Shown: positions 20,371-30,001, counted from the stretch's first letter. The stretch is 64,000 bases of DNA from Streptomyces sp. F63 (GCF_018070345.1 NZ_JAGPXX010000009.1:1-64000), one strand, 5' to 3'. Notes: a model not told the origin generated them from the sequence alone. Made by a program: numbers and translations.

Positions 20371-21771
20371 TCAGCGGCTCGTCATCCAGCGGTCCGGCAG
20401 CGCCTCGCGGCGGCCCGTCCGGGAGCGGTCGGCCTGGGCCCCGATCACGGCCCGGGCCTCGGCGGCGTCGCGGAGCCGGGCCGTCACCGACTTGTTGGCG
20501 CCGGTGTCGACGGTGACATCGGCCAGCCCGCGCGCCCGCGTCCACGGCCCCTGGCGCAGCCGCACGCTCTGCACCTTCGCGTGCGGTACGAGCGACAGTG
20601 CACGGCTCACCAGCCCGTGCCGGGCCGCGAACACCGGTCCCCCGGCCGTGAATCCGTAGCCCCGCCACCACAGCGGCACACACCAGCGCGCCCGCCGCGG
20701 TGCCGGGCTCAGCGCGGCGGCCACCGCCCGGATGTCCACCCCCGGCAGCACGCGCGCGACCACCCTCCCGGCTGTGTCCCGGTCCGCCACGGGCAGCAGC
20801 ACGGTGTTCTTCGAGCCGGCGACGTCCAGTTCGACCCGGACCCAGCCGCGCCGCCGCCACAGCAGCGGTTCGACGATCCGCACGGTCTGCACGCGCCCCG
20901 GTGGCACCGTCTCGTGCGCCCGGTCCAGCAGCCCGTGGTCGAGCCGGAGCCCGTCCGGCGACTCGCCCACCGTCCAGTCGTACTCGGTGATGTACCGGCC
21001 CGCGCTCGCCGCCCAGAACGCGCCCATCGACGGAATGGCCGCCGCCAGGGCCGGCCAGGGGCTGCCGCTGAGCGCCCAGACCGCCGCCGTGACCCCGGCC
21101 GCGGCGGCCAGGCCCGCCCAGACTCCCGCGAGCAGCAGGATCGCCACGGCGAGGGTCCGGGGGTGGACACGCGCCAGTTGCCGGGCGGGCGCCTCGCCGA
21201 CGTCCCGCGCGGACTCCGGGGCGATACCCGCCGCGCGGGCCAGCAGCTCGGCCCGGAGCTCGCGGGCCTCCTTGTTGCTCAGGAACGCCAGTTCGTCCTT
21301 GGCGTCGGTGCCGAGGACGTCGAGCTTGAGCTTGGCGACGCCGATCACGCGGGCCAGCAGCGGCTGTGTGACGTCCACGGCCTGCAGCCGGTCCAGCCGG
21401 ATGTGCGCGGTGCGCCGGAACAACAGGCCGGTACGGACGCGCAGTTCGGTGCCGGTGACCGCGAAGTGGGTGAACCACCAGCTGAGGAAGCCGTACGAGG
21501 CGGCGGCCGGGACGACGACCAGCAGGCCGAGGAGGGCATGGGTCAGGGTCAGCGCGCCGGCCCACTTCTGCGCCTGGTCGAGGTCGTGGACCACCCACCC
21601 GACGGCGATGGCGATCGGCGCCCAGGCCCGGCGCAGCGGGGTGACGGGGTGGAGCCGGCGCTCACCGGGCGCGGCGCGGCCGGGGGCGGGGGCGGGATCG
21701 GCGTCGGCTTCGGCGTCCGCGCCCGGCCCGGGGCCCGCGCCGGAGCCCGCGCCCGCGCCCGCGCCGGTCAC
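20371..21771 (-). CDS. Bacterial PH-domain (DUF304) membrane protein, YdbT-like
   Basis: A 466-residue protein with pairs of transmembrane helices ([75 protein letters not shown]), each followed by a bPH2 beta domain ([79 protein letters not shown]). Three PH copies match the YdbT arrangement. Its GTG overlaps the stop of the smaller PH gene upstream (GTGA), so the two are translated as a pair. Such pairs help some bacteria resist antimicrobial peptides; the role here is inference. Confidence 0.88.
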   Translation of the reverse strand: MTGAGAGAGSGAGPGPGADAEADADPAPAPGRAAPGERRLHPVTPLRRAWAPIAIAVGWVVHDLDQAQKWAGALTLTHALLGLLVVVPAAASYGFLSWWFTHFAVTGTELRVRTGLLFRRTAHIRLDRLQAVDVTQPLLARVIGVAKLKLDVLGTDAKDELAFLSNKEARELRAELLARAAGIAPESARDVGEAPARQLARVHPRTLAVAILLLAGVWAGLAAAAGVTAAVWALSGSPWPALAAAIPSMGAFWAASAGRYITEYDWTVGESPDGLRLDHGLLDRAHETVPPGRVQTVRIVEPLLWRRRGWVRVELDVAGSKNTVLLPVADRDTAGRVVARVLPGVDIRAVAAALSPAPRRARWCVPLWWRGYGFTAGGPVFAARHGLVSRALSLVPHAKVQSVRLRQGPWTRARGLADVTVDTGANKSVTARLRDAAEARAVIGAQADRSRTGRREALPDRWMTSR

Positions 21772-22388
21772 AGTCCCGCCGATCGGGCCTGGCCGAGCTC
21801 GGTGAGCCGGTCGCGCAGCCGGGCGGCCTCCGACGGCAGGAGACCGGGGATACGGGCGTCGGTGGCGGCCGCAGCGGTGTGCAGCTGCACGCTCGCCAGC
21901 CCGAAGTGCCGTTCCAGCGGCCCCGAGGTGACCTCCACGAGCTGCATCCGCCCGTACGGCACCACCGTCAGCTCCCGCCACAGCACACCCCGGCTGATCA
22001 GCAGGTCGTCGGCCCGCTCGGCATAGCGCCAGGAGCGCCAGTTGCGTTCCAGCAGCCACCAGCCCCAGCCGCCGAGGAGCGCGGGCGGTACGGCGACGAG
22101 GGCCCAGCCGGGACCGGCGGTGAACCACAGCAGCGCACCGAGTCCGGCGGTCAGCACCGGCACCGTCGCCACGAGGACGAAGCGGCGCAGCCGCAGCAGT
22201 CCGCGCGGCAGCCCGGTCCAGTCGGCTTCGAGGCCGGCCCCCGTGCCGTCGCCGGTGCCGCCGCGCCCGGTGCCGCCGCCCGTGCCGGTGTCCTCACGCG
22301 CGTCACCCGGGCCGCCGGCGCTGCCGGCGCCGCCGCCCCCGGTCGCGCCCGCGTCCGTTCCCCGGCCCGTGCCCGTCCCCGTCTCCAT
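21768..22388 (-). CDS. Bacterial PH-domain (DUF304) membrane protein, YdbS-like
   Basis: A 206-residue partner of the larger PH protein. The first 50 residues are a Gly/Thr-rich disordered leader. Two membrane helices follow ([37 protein letters not shown]), then one bPH2 domain ([42 protein letters not shown]). The start codons of this gene and the divergent nuoD2 are only 42 bp apart, so their promoters overlap. Upstream in-frame sequence is antisense nuoD2 and was rejected. Confidence 0.88.
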   Translation of the reverse strand: METGTGTGRGTDAGATGGGGAGSAGGPGDAREDTGTGGGTGRGGTGDGTGAGLEADWTGLPRGLLRLRRFVLVATVPVLTAGLGALLWFTAGPGWALVAVPPALLGGWGWWLLERNWRSWRYAERADDLLISRGVLWRELTVVPYGRMQLVEVTSGPLERHFGLASVQLHTAAAATDARIPGLLPSEAARLRDRLTELGQARSAGL

Positions 22389-22430
22389 GCCACCAGCGTA
22401 GGCGGACTCCGCAACTGCCAGACTGTTCCC

Positions 22431-23573
22431 ATGACGGAGACGACAGTCGGGATCGGCGGCGCGGCGGAGAGCACGGACATGGTGCTCAACATCGGCCCGC
22501 AGCATCCGTCCACGCACGGCGTGCTGCGCCTGCGCATCGTGCTGGACGGGGAGCGCGTCCTCTCCGCCGAGCCGGTCGTCGGTTACATGCACCGGGGCGC
22601 GGAGAAACTGTTCGAGGCGCGTGACTACCGCCAGATCATCGTGCTCGCCAACCGGCACGACTGGCTCTCGGCGTTCTCGAACGAGCTGGGCGTGGTGCTC
22701 GCCGTCGAGCGCATGCTCGGCATGGAGGTGCCCGAGCGGGCCGTGTGGACGCGGACCCTGCTCGCCGAGCTGAACCGGGTCCTGAACCATCTGATGTTCC
22801 TCGGTTCCTACCCGCTCGAACTCGGCGGCATCACCCCGGTGTTCTACGCCTTCCGGGAGCGTGAGGACCTGCAGGCGGTCATGGAGGAGATCTCCGGCGG
22901 CCGGATGCACTACATGTTCAACCGGGTCGGCGGGCTCAAGGAGGACCTGCCCGCGGGCTGGACGGGCCGGGTCCGGCAGGCGGTGGCCTCCGTGCGGTCC
23001 CGGATGGGCGACTACGACAACCTGGTGCTCGGCAACGAGATCTTCCGCGGCCGCACCCGCGGCGTGGGGGTGCTGTCGCCCGAGGCGGTGCACGCCTACG
23101 GGATCAGCGGGCCCATCGCGCGCGCCTCCGGGGTCGACTTCGACCTGCGGCGTGACGAGCCGTACCTGGCCTACGGCGAGCTCGGCGACGTACTGAGGGT
23201 CGTCACCCGTGACGAGGGCGACTGCCTGGCCCGCTTCGAATGCCTGCTGGAGCAGACGCACGTCGCGCTGGACCTGGCCGACGCCTGCCTGGACCGGCTG
23301 GCCGCGCTGCCTGCCGGGCCGGTCAATCTGCGGCTGCCGAAGGTGCTGAAGGCCCCCGAGGGACACACCTACGCCTGGACGGAGAACCCCCTCGGGCTGA
23401 ACGGCTACTACCTGGTGTCGAAGGGCGAGAAGACGCCGTACCGGCTGAAGCTGCGCTCGGCTTCGTTCAACAACATCCAGGCGCTGGCCGAACTGCTCCC
23501 GGGGACGCTGGTCGCCGACATGGTGGCGATCCTGGGGTCGCTCTTCTTCGTCGTGGGCGACATCGACAAATAG
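22431..23573 (+). CDS. nuoD2: Orphan NADH-quinone oxidoreductase subunit D
   Basis: A 380-residue NuoD/49-kDa homologue. [78 protein letters not shown] and the C-terminal [39 protein letters not shown] are conserved subunit D motifs around the quinone site. It is 50-60 residues shorter than operon-encoded NuoD and has no other nuo gene beside it. The ATG lies at the end of a very short upstream region, so the mRNA may be nearly leaderless. Whether it joins complex I or another assembly is unknown. Confidence 0.93.
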   Translation: MTETTVGIGGAAESTDMVLNIGPQHPSTHGVLRLRIVLDGERVLSAEPVVGYMHRGAEKLFEARDYRQIIVLANRHDWLSAFSNELGVVLAVERMLGMEVPERAVWTRTLLAELNRVLNHLMFLGSYPLELGGITPVFYAFREREDLQAVMEEISGGRMHYMFNRVGGLKEDLPAGWTGRVRQAVASVRSRMGDYDNLVLGNEIFRGRTRGVGVLSPEAVHAYGISGPIARASGVDFDLRRDEPYLAYGELGDVLRVVTRDEGDCLARFECLLEQTHVALDLADACLDRLAALPAGPVNLRLPKVLKAPEGHTYAWTENPLGLNGYYLVSKGEKTPYRLKLRSASFNNIQALAELLPGTLVADMVAILGSLFFVVGDIDK

Positions 23574-23590
23574 CCGGCCGGCGGCCACAC

Positions 23591-23630
23591 GGCACCGCCG
23601 CCCCGACGGGCGCGTCGGAGCGGCGGTGCC
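23591..23630 (+). terminator. Hairpin terminator of nuoD2
   Basis: An 18-bp stem with one mismatch (23591-23608 with 23613-23630) closes on a GGCG loop, 18 bp after the nuoD2 stop. No T-run. Confidence 0.7.
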
Positions 23631-23667
23631 GCCGGTGGCGGCGCGGGCGGCGCGGGCGGCGCGGGCG

Positions 23668-23707
23668 GCGCTCAGGAGGAGTGGGCGGCGCTCAGGAGGA
23701 GTGGGCG
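23668..23707. repeat. 20-bp tandem repeat covering a stop codon
   Basis: Two perfect 20-bp copies (GCGCTCAGGAGGAGTGGGCG) abut. The proximal copy contains the stop codon (23692-23694) and last codons of the minus-strand coiled-coil gene; the second lies just outside it. A run of GGCGCGGGC units precedes them at 23640-23667. Confidence 0.9.
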
Positions 23708-25038
23708 CGCAGTTCACGCAGGTTGAGCTGCTCCGTCTCGTCGTGCTCGGTGAGGTCGATGACCTCGTTCTGCGCCTGCTCCGGCTCCTCCGCCTCCGGA
23801 CGGGCGGCGGCCCGGCCGGGCCGCCGCGGCGACGGCTGCCGCCGCTCGGACTGCTGCTTCTGCGAGAGCGGCTGCGGGCCGCGGCTCTTCCCGGGGCGCG
23901 GCTTGTCACGCGGCGTGTCACGCGACGCGTCCGAACGCTGCCCGTTCCGCTTGCTCTGCGGGGGCGTCTGCCGGGTCCGCTTCGCCGGCTGCGGGCGTCC
24001 GGACTGACCGGCCCGTGCGGACCGTTCGCCGTCCTGAGCCGGCTGCCCGGTCTCCCCGGCCCGGCCGGCCTGCTCGCCCGCCGGCTCGGCCTGCTCGCCC
24101 TCCCCGGCCGGCTCGGCCTGTCGCGCCTCGTGCTCGGCGAACGCCTCGGCGCCGATCACATCGGCCAGATCCTCCTCCGGCGCCGCGGCCGTCAGCTCCG
24201 GCCGCTGCCGCGCGGCCCGTTCGGACTGCGTACCGAAGAAGTCGAAACCGCCCTCGGTGCGCGGTGCGCTGCCGCGCCGGGGCTCGTACGGCACCACGGC
24301 GGAGGCGGCCGGCATCGTGTGCTGTTCGCGCGGCGCGGGAGTGCTGGGAGCGGCGGCCGTACGGTCACCGCCGTCGCTCCCGGCGGCCGCCGCGTGCTTT
24401 CCCCGGGGCTCGTCCGCCTCACTCCGGCCGGCCTGCTCGGCCTCCCGCCGGCGGGCAGCCAGGACCGTGCGCTCGGCCTGCTGGCGGGCGCCGTTGCGGG
24501 CGAGCCGCCGCAGCGCCTCCGAGGCCCGGAGGTAGGCCGCCGGGGTGGGGGTGCCGTCCCCGCCGAGGGCGGGCCTGGCCGGTCCGGCCTCGATCGCGAG
24601 CAGCCGGCGGCCCTCCAGAGCGCTGGCCCGTTCGGTCTCCGCGGTGGCGTAGCGGCGCAGCAGTCCGGCGTGCTCGTTGCGGAGCCGGGCCAGTTCGGTG
24701 CGCTTGGCCCGCAGCTTGGCCTCCAGTTCGGCGCGGAGTTCGCGGAACTCCTCGACGTCCGACTCCAGTTCGGCGATCCGCTCCTCGGCGCGCCACTCGT
24801 CGCGCGTGCGGGCCCGGTGGAGGTCGGCGACCTGCTTGCCGGCGGCCCGGTCCCAGGCGCGCATGAGCACCGCGCCGGTGACGGCGGCGGCCGCCGCGGC
24901 CACCACCAGCAGCCGCAGCGCCACCGGATCGTCGGTGAGCAGGGCGCCGACGGCACAGGCGGCCGAGACACCGATGACGGTCGACGGAGGCAGAAGCCGG
25001 TGCAGGGGTGGCGAATGGCGGTGGCGTCCACGTGGCAT
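23692..25038 (-). CDS. Membrane-anchored coiled-coil protein with disordered tail
   Basis: A 448-residue protein of unknown function. Two membrane helices lie near the N-terminus (STVIGVSAACAVGALL, LRLLVVAAAAAAVTGAVLM). Residues 70-150 are a long charged coiled coil (ARTRDEWRAEERIAELESDVEEF, ELEAKLRAKRTELARLRNEHAGLL). The rest is Glu/Gln/Arg/Pro-rich and probably disordered, with EPAGEQA-type repeats. The ATG before PRGRHRHS is chosen. It resembles conserved Streptomyces hypothetical proteins at this position. A structural or scaffolding role is only a guess. Confidence 0.75.
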   Translation of the reverse strand: MPRGRHRHSPPLHRLLPPSTVIGVSAACAVGALLTDDPVALRLLVVAAAAAAVTGAVLMRAWDRAAGKQVADLHRARTRDEWRAEERIAELESDVEEFRELRAELEAKLRAKRTELARLRNEHAGLLRRYATAETERASALEGRRLLAIEAGPARPALGGDGTPTPAAYLRASEALRRLARNGARQQAERTVLAARRREAEQAGRSEADEPRGKHAAAAGSDGGDRTAAAPSTPAPREQHTMPAASAVVPYEPRRGSAPRTEGGFDFFGTQSERAARQRPELTAAAPEEDLADVIGAEAFAEHEARQAEPAGEGEQAEPAGEQAGRAGETGQPAQDGERSARAGQSGRPQPAKRTRQTPPQSKRNGQRSDASRDTPRDKPRPGKSRGPQPLSQKQQSERRQPSPRRPGRAAARPEAEEPEQAQNEVIDLTEHDETEQLNLRELRAHSS

Positions 25039-25101
25039 GGCCAGAAACTTACCGTGCGCCTGACGTAGATGGGACCACGGCGACAATCTGTTTTCCGCCG
25101 G

Positions 25102-26073
25102 TTACGTGTCAAGCAGGCCTTTGGACTTGAGGTAGTCGGCCGCCACATCCGCGGGCTTCTCCCGGTCCGCGTCGATCCGGCGATTGAGTTCGACGAGATC
25201 GCGGGTCGACAGGGTGTCGGTGAGCCGGCCGAGCGCGGTCTCGACGTCCTTGCCTCCGGCGTCCTCGGCGTTCACCACGGGAAGCACGTTATCGGCGTTC
25301 TGCAGCCCCTTGTCGTCGGCGAGGAGGACCAGACCGAATTCCTCCAGTGTGGCGTCGGTGGTGGTGGTCAGCACCATCTGGTCGGTGCCGTCCTTGACCG
25401 CCTGCTTGGCCTGCGGGGTGCCGACGCCCTTGGGATCGACGGCCGTGATGTCGATGCCGTACGTCTTCTCCAGTCCGGGCCGGCAGAAGGGGCGGATGTC
25501 GCACTCGTCGCCCGCGGCGAGCCGGACGGGCTTCCCGGAGGCGCCCAGATCGGAGAGCGTTTCAAGATCGTTTTCTTCGGCGAATTCCTTCGCGACGGCG
25601 AAGGCGTTCTGGTCCACGGCTTCACCCGCACGGAGTACCTTCAGACCGCGTGGTCCGGCGAGCTTCCTCAGCGCGGTGACGGTCTCGCCGACATCGGCCG
25701 AGGCGACGGGCTCGGCTTTCGCGCCGTTCTCCTTGGCGTTGAGGAATTCGGCGAGCGTGGCCGCGTATTCGGGCACGACATCGATCTCGCCCTTCTCCAG
25801 CGCCGGTTCGTACAACTCGCGGTTCTTGAGTGTCTTGACCGAGGTGTCGTACCCGGCATCCGCCAGCAGCGCCGCGTACAACTCGGCCATCAGCGCGGAC
25901 TCCGTGAAGCCGGCCGAGCCGATCACGAGCGAGCCCTTGCCGGAGTCACCGGCGCCGCCGCCCTTCTCCTCCAGGCTCTCGCCCCCGCAGCCGGTCAGTC
26001 CCGCCGCCAGGACGGCGAGGCCGACGGCGGCGAGGACGCGGCGGCAGCGTGCGGAATGCGCGGTTCTGGTCAT
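25102..26073 (-). CDS. Glycine-betaine/choline-type ABC transporter substrate-binding lipoprotein
   Basis: A 323-residue extracytoplasmic binding protein of the OpuC/ProX class. The signal peptide ends in the lipobox LTGC near residue 28. SLVIGSAGFTESALMAELYAALLADAGYDTSVKTLKNRELYEPALEKGEIDVVPEYAATLAEFLN is the family signature, with the N, R and E-Y segments typical of quaternary-amine binders. It is the last gene of a minus-strand cluster with two permeases; the matching ATPase gene is divergent. Confidence 0.93.
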   Translation of the reverse strand: MTRTAHSARCRRVLAAVGLAVLAAGLTGCGGESLEEKGGGAGDSGKGSLVIGSAGFTESALMAELYAALLADAGYDTSVKTLKNRELYEPALEKGEIDVVPEYAATLAEFLNAKENGAKAEPVASADVGETVTALRKLAGPRGLKVLRAGEAVDQNAFAVAKEFAEENDLETLSDLGASGKPVRLAAGDECDIRPFCRPGLEKTYGIDITAVDPKGVGTPQAKQAVKDGTDQMVLTTTTDATLEEFGLVLLADDKGLQNADNVLPVVNAEDAGGKDVETALGRLTDTLSTRDLVELNRRIDADREKPADVAADYLKSKGLLDT

Positions 26074-26202
26074 CGGGACACCTTCCGGTTCGTGAGGGGG
26101 TTCCAGGACGGGGACGCGGGGACACGGGGACGGGGACGCGGGGACGGGAATGCGGGACGGGGACGCGGGAGCGGGCGCACAGCCGGCCCGGGGCGGCGCG
26201 GA

Positions 26203-26256
26203 CCGCCGTCACGGCGCGGGCCGCCGTCACCGCGCGGGCCGCCGTCACCGCGCCGC
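26203..26256. repeat. 18-bp tandem repeat covering a stop codon
   Basis: Three tandem copies of an 18-bp unit (CCGCCGTCACCGCGCGGG with small changes). The third copy contains the stop codon (26245-26247) of the permease gene; the other two lie downstream of it in the gap before the binding-protein gene. Confidence 0.88.
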
Positions 26257-26988
26257 CCGGGGGCGGAACCGGGAGCCACCGGCACCGGACCGGCCGCCGC
26301 CCGCACCGGACCGGACCGCCCGGCCTCTCCGCCGGAGCGGGTCGAGCAGCCGCTGCACCAGCGCGAACAGCGCCTCGACCGTCAGCGCCAGCGCGGCCAC
26401 CAGCAGCGCGCCGGCCACCACCTGCGGGGTGCTGTAGGTGTTGAACCCCGCCGTGATGATCCGTCCCAGTCCGCCGCCGCCCACCAGCCCGGCCAGGGTG
26501 GCCGTGGCGACGACCTGGATCGCCGCCGAGCGCACCCCCGTCGTGATCAGGGCGAAGGCCAGCGGCAGTTCCACCCGGACGAACACCTGGCCGCCGGACA
26601 TCCCCATCCCCCGCGCGGCCTCCACGACGTCCCGGTCCGCCTCGCGCATCCCGACGTAGGCGTTGGTCAGCAGCGGCGGCACCGCGAACAGCACCAGCGC
26701 GAGCACCGTCGGCAGGTCCCCGTGACGCCCCAGCGGGGTGAGCGTGAGCAGCACCAGCACCGCGAACGTCGGCACCGCCCGCCCCGCGTTGGAGAGGTTG
26801 ACCGCCAGCGCTCCGCCCCGCCCCCGGTGTCCCAGGTACAGGGCCACGGGCAGCGCGGCGGCACAGGCGAGCCCGAGACTCACCGCCGTCAGCCACAGAT
26901 GCTCGGCGAGCCGCGCCCCCGCCCCCGTGTCACCGGCCCAATGGGCGGAGGTGGTCAGCCAGTTCCAGGCTTCCGCCAGTACACCCAT
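26245..26988 (-). CDS. Osmoprotectant ABC transporter permease
   Basis: A 247-residue integral membrane protein with about six helices. The EAA loop reads VGMREADRDVVEAARGMGMSGGQVFVRVELPLAFALITTGVRSAAIQ, the site that contacts the ATPase. The family normally works as a permease pair. Its ATG lies 4 bp after the stop of the other permease. The C-terminal tail (VRSGAGGGRSGAGG) is repetitive and ends inside an 18-bp tandem repeat. Confidence 0.92.
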   Translation of the reverse strand: MGVLAEAWNWLTTSAHWAGDTGAGARLAEHLWLTAVSLGLACAAALPVALYLGHRGRGGALAVNLSNAGRAVPTFAVLVLLTLTPLGRHGDLPTVLALVLFAVPPLLTNAYVGMREADRDVVEAARGMGMSGGQVFVRVELPLAFALITTGVRSAAIQVVATATLAGLVGGGGLGRIITAGFNTYSTPQVVAGALLVAALALTVEALFALVQRLLDPLRRRGRAVRSGAGGGRSGAGGSRFRPRAAR

Positions 26989-26992
26989 GCGC

Positions 26993-27775
26993 TCAGCCCG
27001 CCTTCTTCGCGCCCGGGGCGGCGGAAGGACCGGAGGACGGAGCCGGGGGAGAAGACGCCGGAGAGGAGGACGGCGCGGCGCCCGGGCGGGCGGACACCCG
27101 GGCGGACCGTATGTGCCGGGTCCACGGCGTCAGCAGCCGCTGCGCACCGAGCAGCAGCAGGTCAGCCAGCACGGCCAGCACCACACAGATCACCGAGGCG
27201 GTCAGCACCTGCGCCTTGAAAAAGCTGTCCAGGCCCGCGTACAGCAGGTTGCCCAGACCGCCGTGGCCGACGATCGCCCCGACCGTCGTCAGCGACACGG
27301 CGGAGACCGCCGCGATCCGCAGTCCCGCCACCAGCGCGGGCAGCGCGAGCGGCAACTCCACCTCGAACAGCAGCCGCGCCGGGCCGTATCCCATCCCGCG
27401 CGCCGCCTCGCGGGTTCCGGCGGGGACGGCGTCGAGGCCGGCCAGGATGTTCCGCACCAGCACCGTCAGCGAGTACAGCGCGAGGCCCGTCACCACCACC
27501 GAGGCCGACAGCCCGAACACCGGCATCAGCAGGGCGAACATGGCGAGCGACGGAACCGTGTAGAGCACGGTCGTGAGCCCCAGCACCGGCCCGGCCAGCC
27601 CGCGCCACCGGCGGACCAGCAGCGCCAGCGGAAGAGCGGCCAGCAGACCGATCACCACCGAGGAGAGCGCGATCAGCACATGCTGGGCCGTGGCGTCCAG
27701 CAACTCCTGCGAGCGGGTGCGGAGATACTCCCCGCAGATCCATGCGTTCGCCGTCAGACAGTTCTGCCCGCTCAC
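26993..27775 (-). CDS. Osmoprotectant ABC transporter permease
   Basis: A 260-residue permease, first gene of the minus-strand part of the transporter. Helices include VLIALSSVVIGLLAALPLALLV and LGLTTVLYTVPSLAMFALLMPV. The EAA loop is DAVPAGTREAARGMGYGPARLLFEVELPLALPALVAGLRIA, close to the sibling permease. A Ser/Pro/Ala tail of about 35 residues follows the last helix. It starts with GTG. The 247-bp gap to the divergent ATPase gene should hold both promoters. Confidence 0.92.
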   Translation of the reverse strand: MSGQNCLTANAWICGEYLRTRSQELLDATAQHVLIALSSVVIGLLAALPLALLVRRWRGLAGPVLGLTTVLYTVPSLAMFALLMPVFGLSASVVVTGLALYSLTVLVRNILAGLDAVPAGTREAARGMGYGPARLLFEVELPLALPALVAGLRIAAVSAVSLTTVGAIVGHGGLGNLLYAGLDSFFKAQVLTASVICVVLAVLADLLLLGAQRLLTPWTRHIRSARVSARPGAAPSSSPASSPPAPSSGPSAAPGAKKAG

Positions 27776-28022
27776 GACCCGTCCCCCCTCGCGGTGCGTT
27801 GCCAGCCGTTTCTCTCCGCGCTTCCTGCCCTCTGCCCGTCCCGTGCCGCCCGTGCGGCCTCCCGCCGTACGCTCTCCTCATGCTCGCCCTGCGGCGACCC
27901 TATCCCCCGGGTCGGACAACTCCCCGGGGGACGGCTTGCCGCGCCGGTATCGTGGAGCGCCGGACCCGGTCCGGGCACCACGGCCCGGCCGGGGAGCCGG
28001 AGCCGTCGTCCCGGGGGGACCG

Positions 28023-29282
28023 TTGATCCGCTTCGAGCAGGTGACCAAGCGCTATCCCGACGGCACGACCGCCGTCGACGACCTCTCGTTCGAGGTCGCG
28101 GAGGGTGAACTCGTCACCCTCGTCGGCCCGTCGGGCTGCGGCAAGACGACCACGATGAAGATGGTCAACCGGCTGATCGAGCCCACCTCCGGCCGGATCC
28201 TGCTGGACGGCGAGGACATCGCCGCGGCCGATCCCGTGCGGCTGCGCCGCCGCATCGGTTACGTCATCCAGCAGGTCGGCCTCTTCCCGCACCGCACCGT
28301 CCTCGACAACACCGCCACCGTGCCGCGCCTGCTCGGCCGGCCGCGGAAGGCGGTCCGCGAGCGCGCCGCCGAACTCCTGGACCTCGTCGGCCTGGACCCG
28401 GCCGTGTACGGCGGCCGCTATCCCGACCAGCTCTCGGGCGGGCAGCGGCAGCGCGTGGGCGTCGCCCGCGCGCTGGCCGCCGACCCGCCCGTGCTGCTGA
28501 TGGACGAGCCGTTCGGGGCGGTCGACCCGGTGGTACGCGAGCGGCTGCAGAACGAGTTCCTGAAGCTCCAGTCGACGCTGCGGAAGACGGTCCTCTTCGT
28601 CACCCACGACCTGGAGGAGGCGGTCCGCCTCGGCGACCGCATCGCGGTCTACGGGCACGGGACGATCGAGCAGTTCGACGCCCCGGCCGCCGTGCTCGGC
28701 TCCCCCGCCACCCCGTACGTCGCCGGTTTCGTGGGCGCGGACCGCGGGCTGAAGCGGCTCTCGGTCACCCCCGTCGAACCCGGCGACCTGGAGCGGCCGC
28801 CGGTGGTCCGCCTCGACGACTCGCTCGGTGCGGCCGTGCGCCGGCTGACGGCGGAAGGGGCGCGCTGGGCGGTCGTCCTGGACGAGGCGGGGCGCCTCCA
28901 CGGCTGGCTGCCGGCCGACACGGCCCGGGCCGGAGCCGCCGCCGGCGCTCCCCCCGGCCGGGGAACCGGCTCCGGGGCGGGGGCCGACACCGGGGCCGGG
29001 GCCGGAAGCGATAGGAGGAGTGCCGCCGGGACCCGCACCGACACCGTCCGGTACCACACCCGCCGGATGGAGGCGTGGCTTCCGGTCGGCTCCTCGCTCA
29101 AGCAGGCGTTCGCCACCATGCTCCAGCACGACGCCGGCTGGATCGCGGTGCTCGACGGCGACCATTTCCTGGGCGTCCTCACCCCGGCCCGCCTCCACGA
29201 GGCCCTGCGCCGTTCGATCGGCGCGGACGCGCACGCGCTCCCCCGCACCGAGGTCACCGTGGAGACCGTGCCCGACCGCTGA
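28023..29282 (+). CDS. Glycine-betaine/choline-type ABC transporter ATPase with C-terminal CBS-like region
   Basis: A 419-residue ATPase of the OpuA/OpuCA class. Walker A is GPSGCGKTT near residue 40, the signature is QLSGGQRQRVGVARAL, and Walker B is VLLMDEPFGAVDP. The C-terminal third resembles the paired CBS domains that sense ionic strength in this class (LTAEGARWAVVLDEAGRLHGWLP; MLQHDAGWIAVLDGDHFLGVLTP), separated by a Gly/Ala-rich insertion. The TTG at 28023 is taken because GGGGGG precedes it and the Walker region sits at the usual distance. It is transcribed away from its permease and binding-protein genes, an unusual split. Confidence 0.92.
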   Translation: MIRFEQVTKRYPDGTTAVDDLSFEVAEGELVTLVGPSGCGKTTTMKMVNRLIEPTSGRILLDGEDIAAADPVRLRRRIGYVIQQVGLFPHRTVLDNTATVPRLLGRPRKAVRERAAELLDLVGLDPAVYGGRYPDQLSGGQRQRVGVARALAADPPVLLMDEPFGAVDPVVRERLQNEFLKLQSTLRKTVLFVTHDLEEAVRLGDRIAVYGHGTIEQFDAPAAVLGSPATPYVAGFVGADRGLKRLSVTPVEPGDLERPPVVRLDDSLGAAVRRLTAEGARWAVVLDEAGRLHGWLPADTARAGAAAGAPPGRGTGSGAGADTGAGAGSDRRSAAGTRTDTVRYHTRRMEAWLPVGSSLKQAFATMLQHDAGWIAVLDGDHFLGVLTPARLHEALRRSIGADAHALPRTEVTVETVPDR

Positions 29283-29360
29283 CCCGGCCGGGGCGGCCGG
29301 CCCCGGGCACCGCCGGCAGGCACTCCCCGTCGTCCCGCGGCAGCGATGCGAGGACCGCCG

Positions 29361-29436
29361 GGGCCGGCGGCTCAGGCCGGGGCCGGCGGCTCAGGCCGGG
29401 GCCGGCGGCTCAGGCCGGGGCCGGCGGCTCAGGCCG
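29361..29436. repeat. 19-bp tandem repeat covering a stop codon
   Basis: Four perfect tandem copies of a 19-bp unit (GGGCCGGCGGCTCAGGCCG). The last copy contains the stop codon (29429-29431) of the DUF3180 gene; the other three lie downstream. Since 19 is not a multiple of three, the copies place a stop in every frame. Confidence 0.92.
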
Positions 29437-29920
29437 GGGCCGTTCCCGGGCCGCCCTCGTCGTCCTCGTCCTCGGGGAGTCTGCAGACCCGTTCCAGCAG
29501 CAGCCCGGCCGCCACCACCGCCAGCCCCGCCAGGACCGAGAGTCCGGCGTAGAGGGCCTGGCCGCCGCGGCTGCCCCCGCCCAGCCCGTTCGCCAGCAGG
29601 AAGACCCCCACACCGCCGTACATCCCGGCGACCGGGGCGGCGACCAGCGCGCTGGCCTGGCCGAAGAGCACCGCCCGCGCGGCGACCATCGGATCGACGC
29701 CCTTCGCCCCCCGCTGCCGTTCCCGCTGGGCCTTCAGCCTGCTGCGCAGCGACAGCGCGGTGGCGGCGAGGACGGCGGCGATGGCCGCCAGGACCACGGG
29801 CGCGGCGAAGGGCACACCCGGCAGCGAACCGTAGGCGTCCCAGAGCCGGGCGACCGCCCAGGCGAGCACACCGGCGACGGCGAAGATCCCGCCCAGCACT
29901 CTGATCCGAAGTTGCCTCAC
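29429..29920 (-). CDS. DUF3180 membrane protein
   Basis: A 163-residue protein with four predicted membrane helices in two pairs (RVLGGIFAVAGVLAWAVARLW, PVVLAAIAAVLAATALSL; FGQASALVAAPVAGMYGGVGVFLLANGL, LYAGLSVLAGLAVVAAGLLLE) and an acidic tail. DUF3180 genes are typically found after folK in actinobacteria, as here. The GTG at 29918-29920 starts the conserved VRQLRIRVL segment. Function unknown; the operon position suggests a link with folate or with the cell envelope, but nothing in the sequence shows which. Confidence 0.82.
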   Translation of the reverse strand: MRQLRIRVLGGIFAVAGVLAWAVARLWDAYGSLPGVPFAAPVVLAAIAAVLAATALSLRSRLKAQRERQRGAKGVDPMVAARAVLFGQASALVAAPVAGMYGGVGVFLLANGLGGGSRGGQALYAGLSVLAGLAVVAAGLLLERVCRLPEDEDDEGGPGTAPA

Positions 29921-30001
29921 CGAGTGCTCGCCTCGCTCTTCCTGGTGGACGGAACCCACCTCCGCACCACGGGTCACCGGAGGTGGACACGAGGGTAACG
30001 G

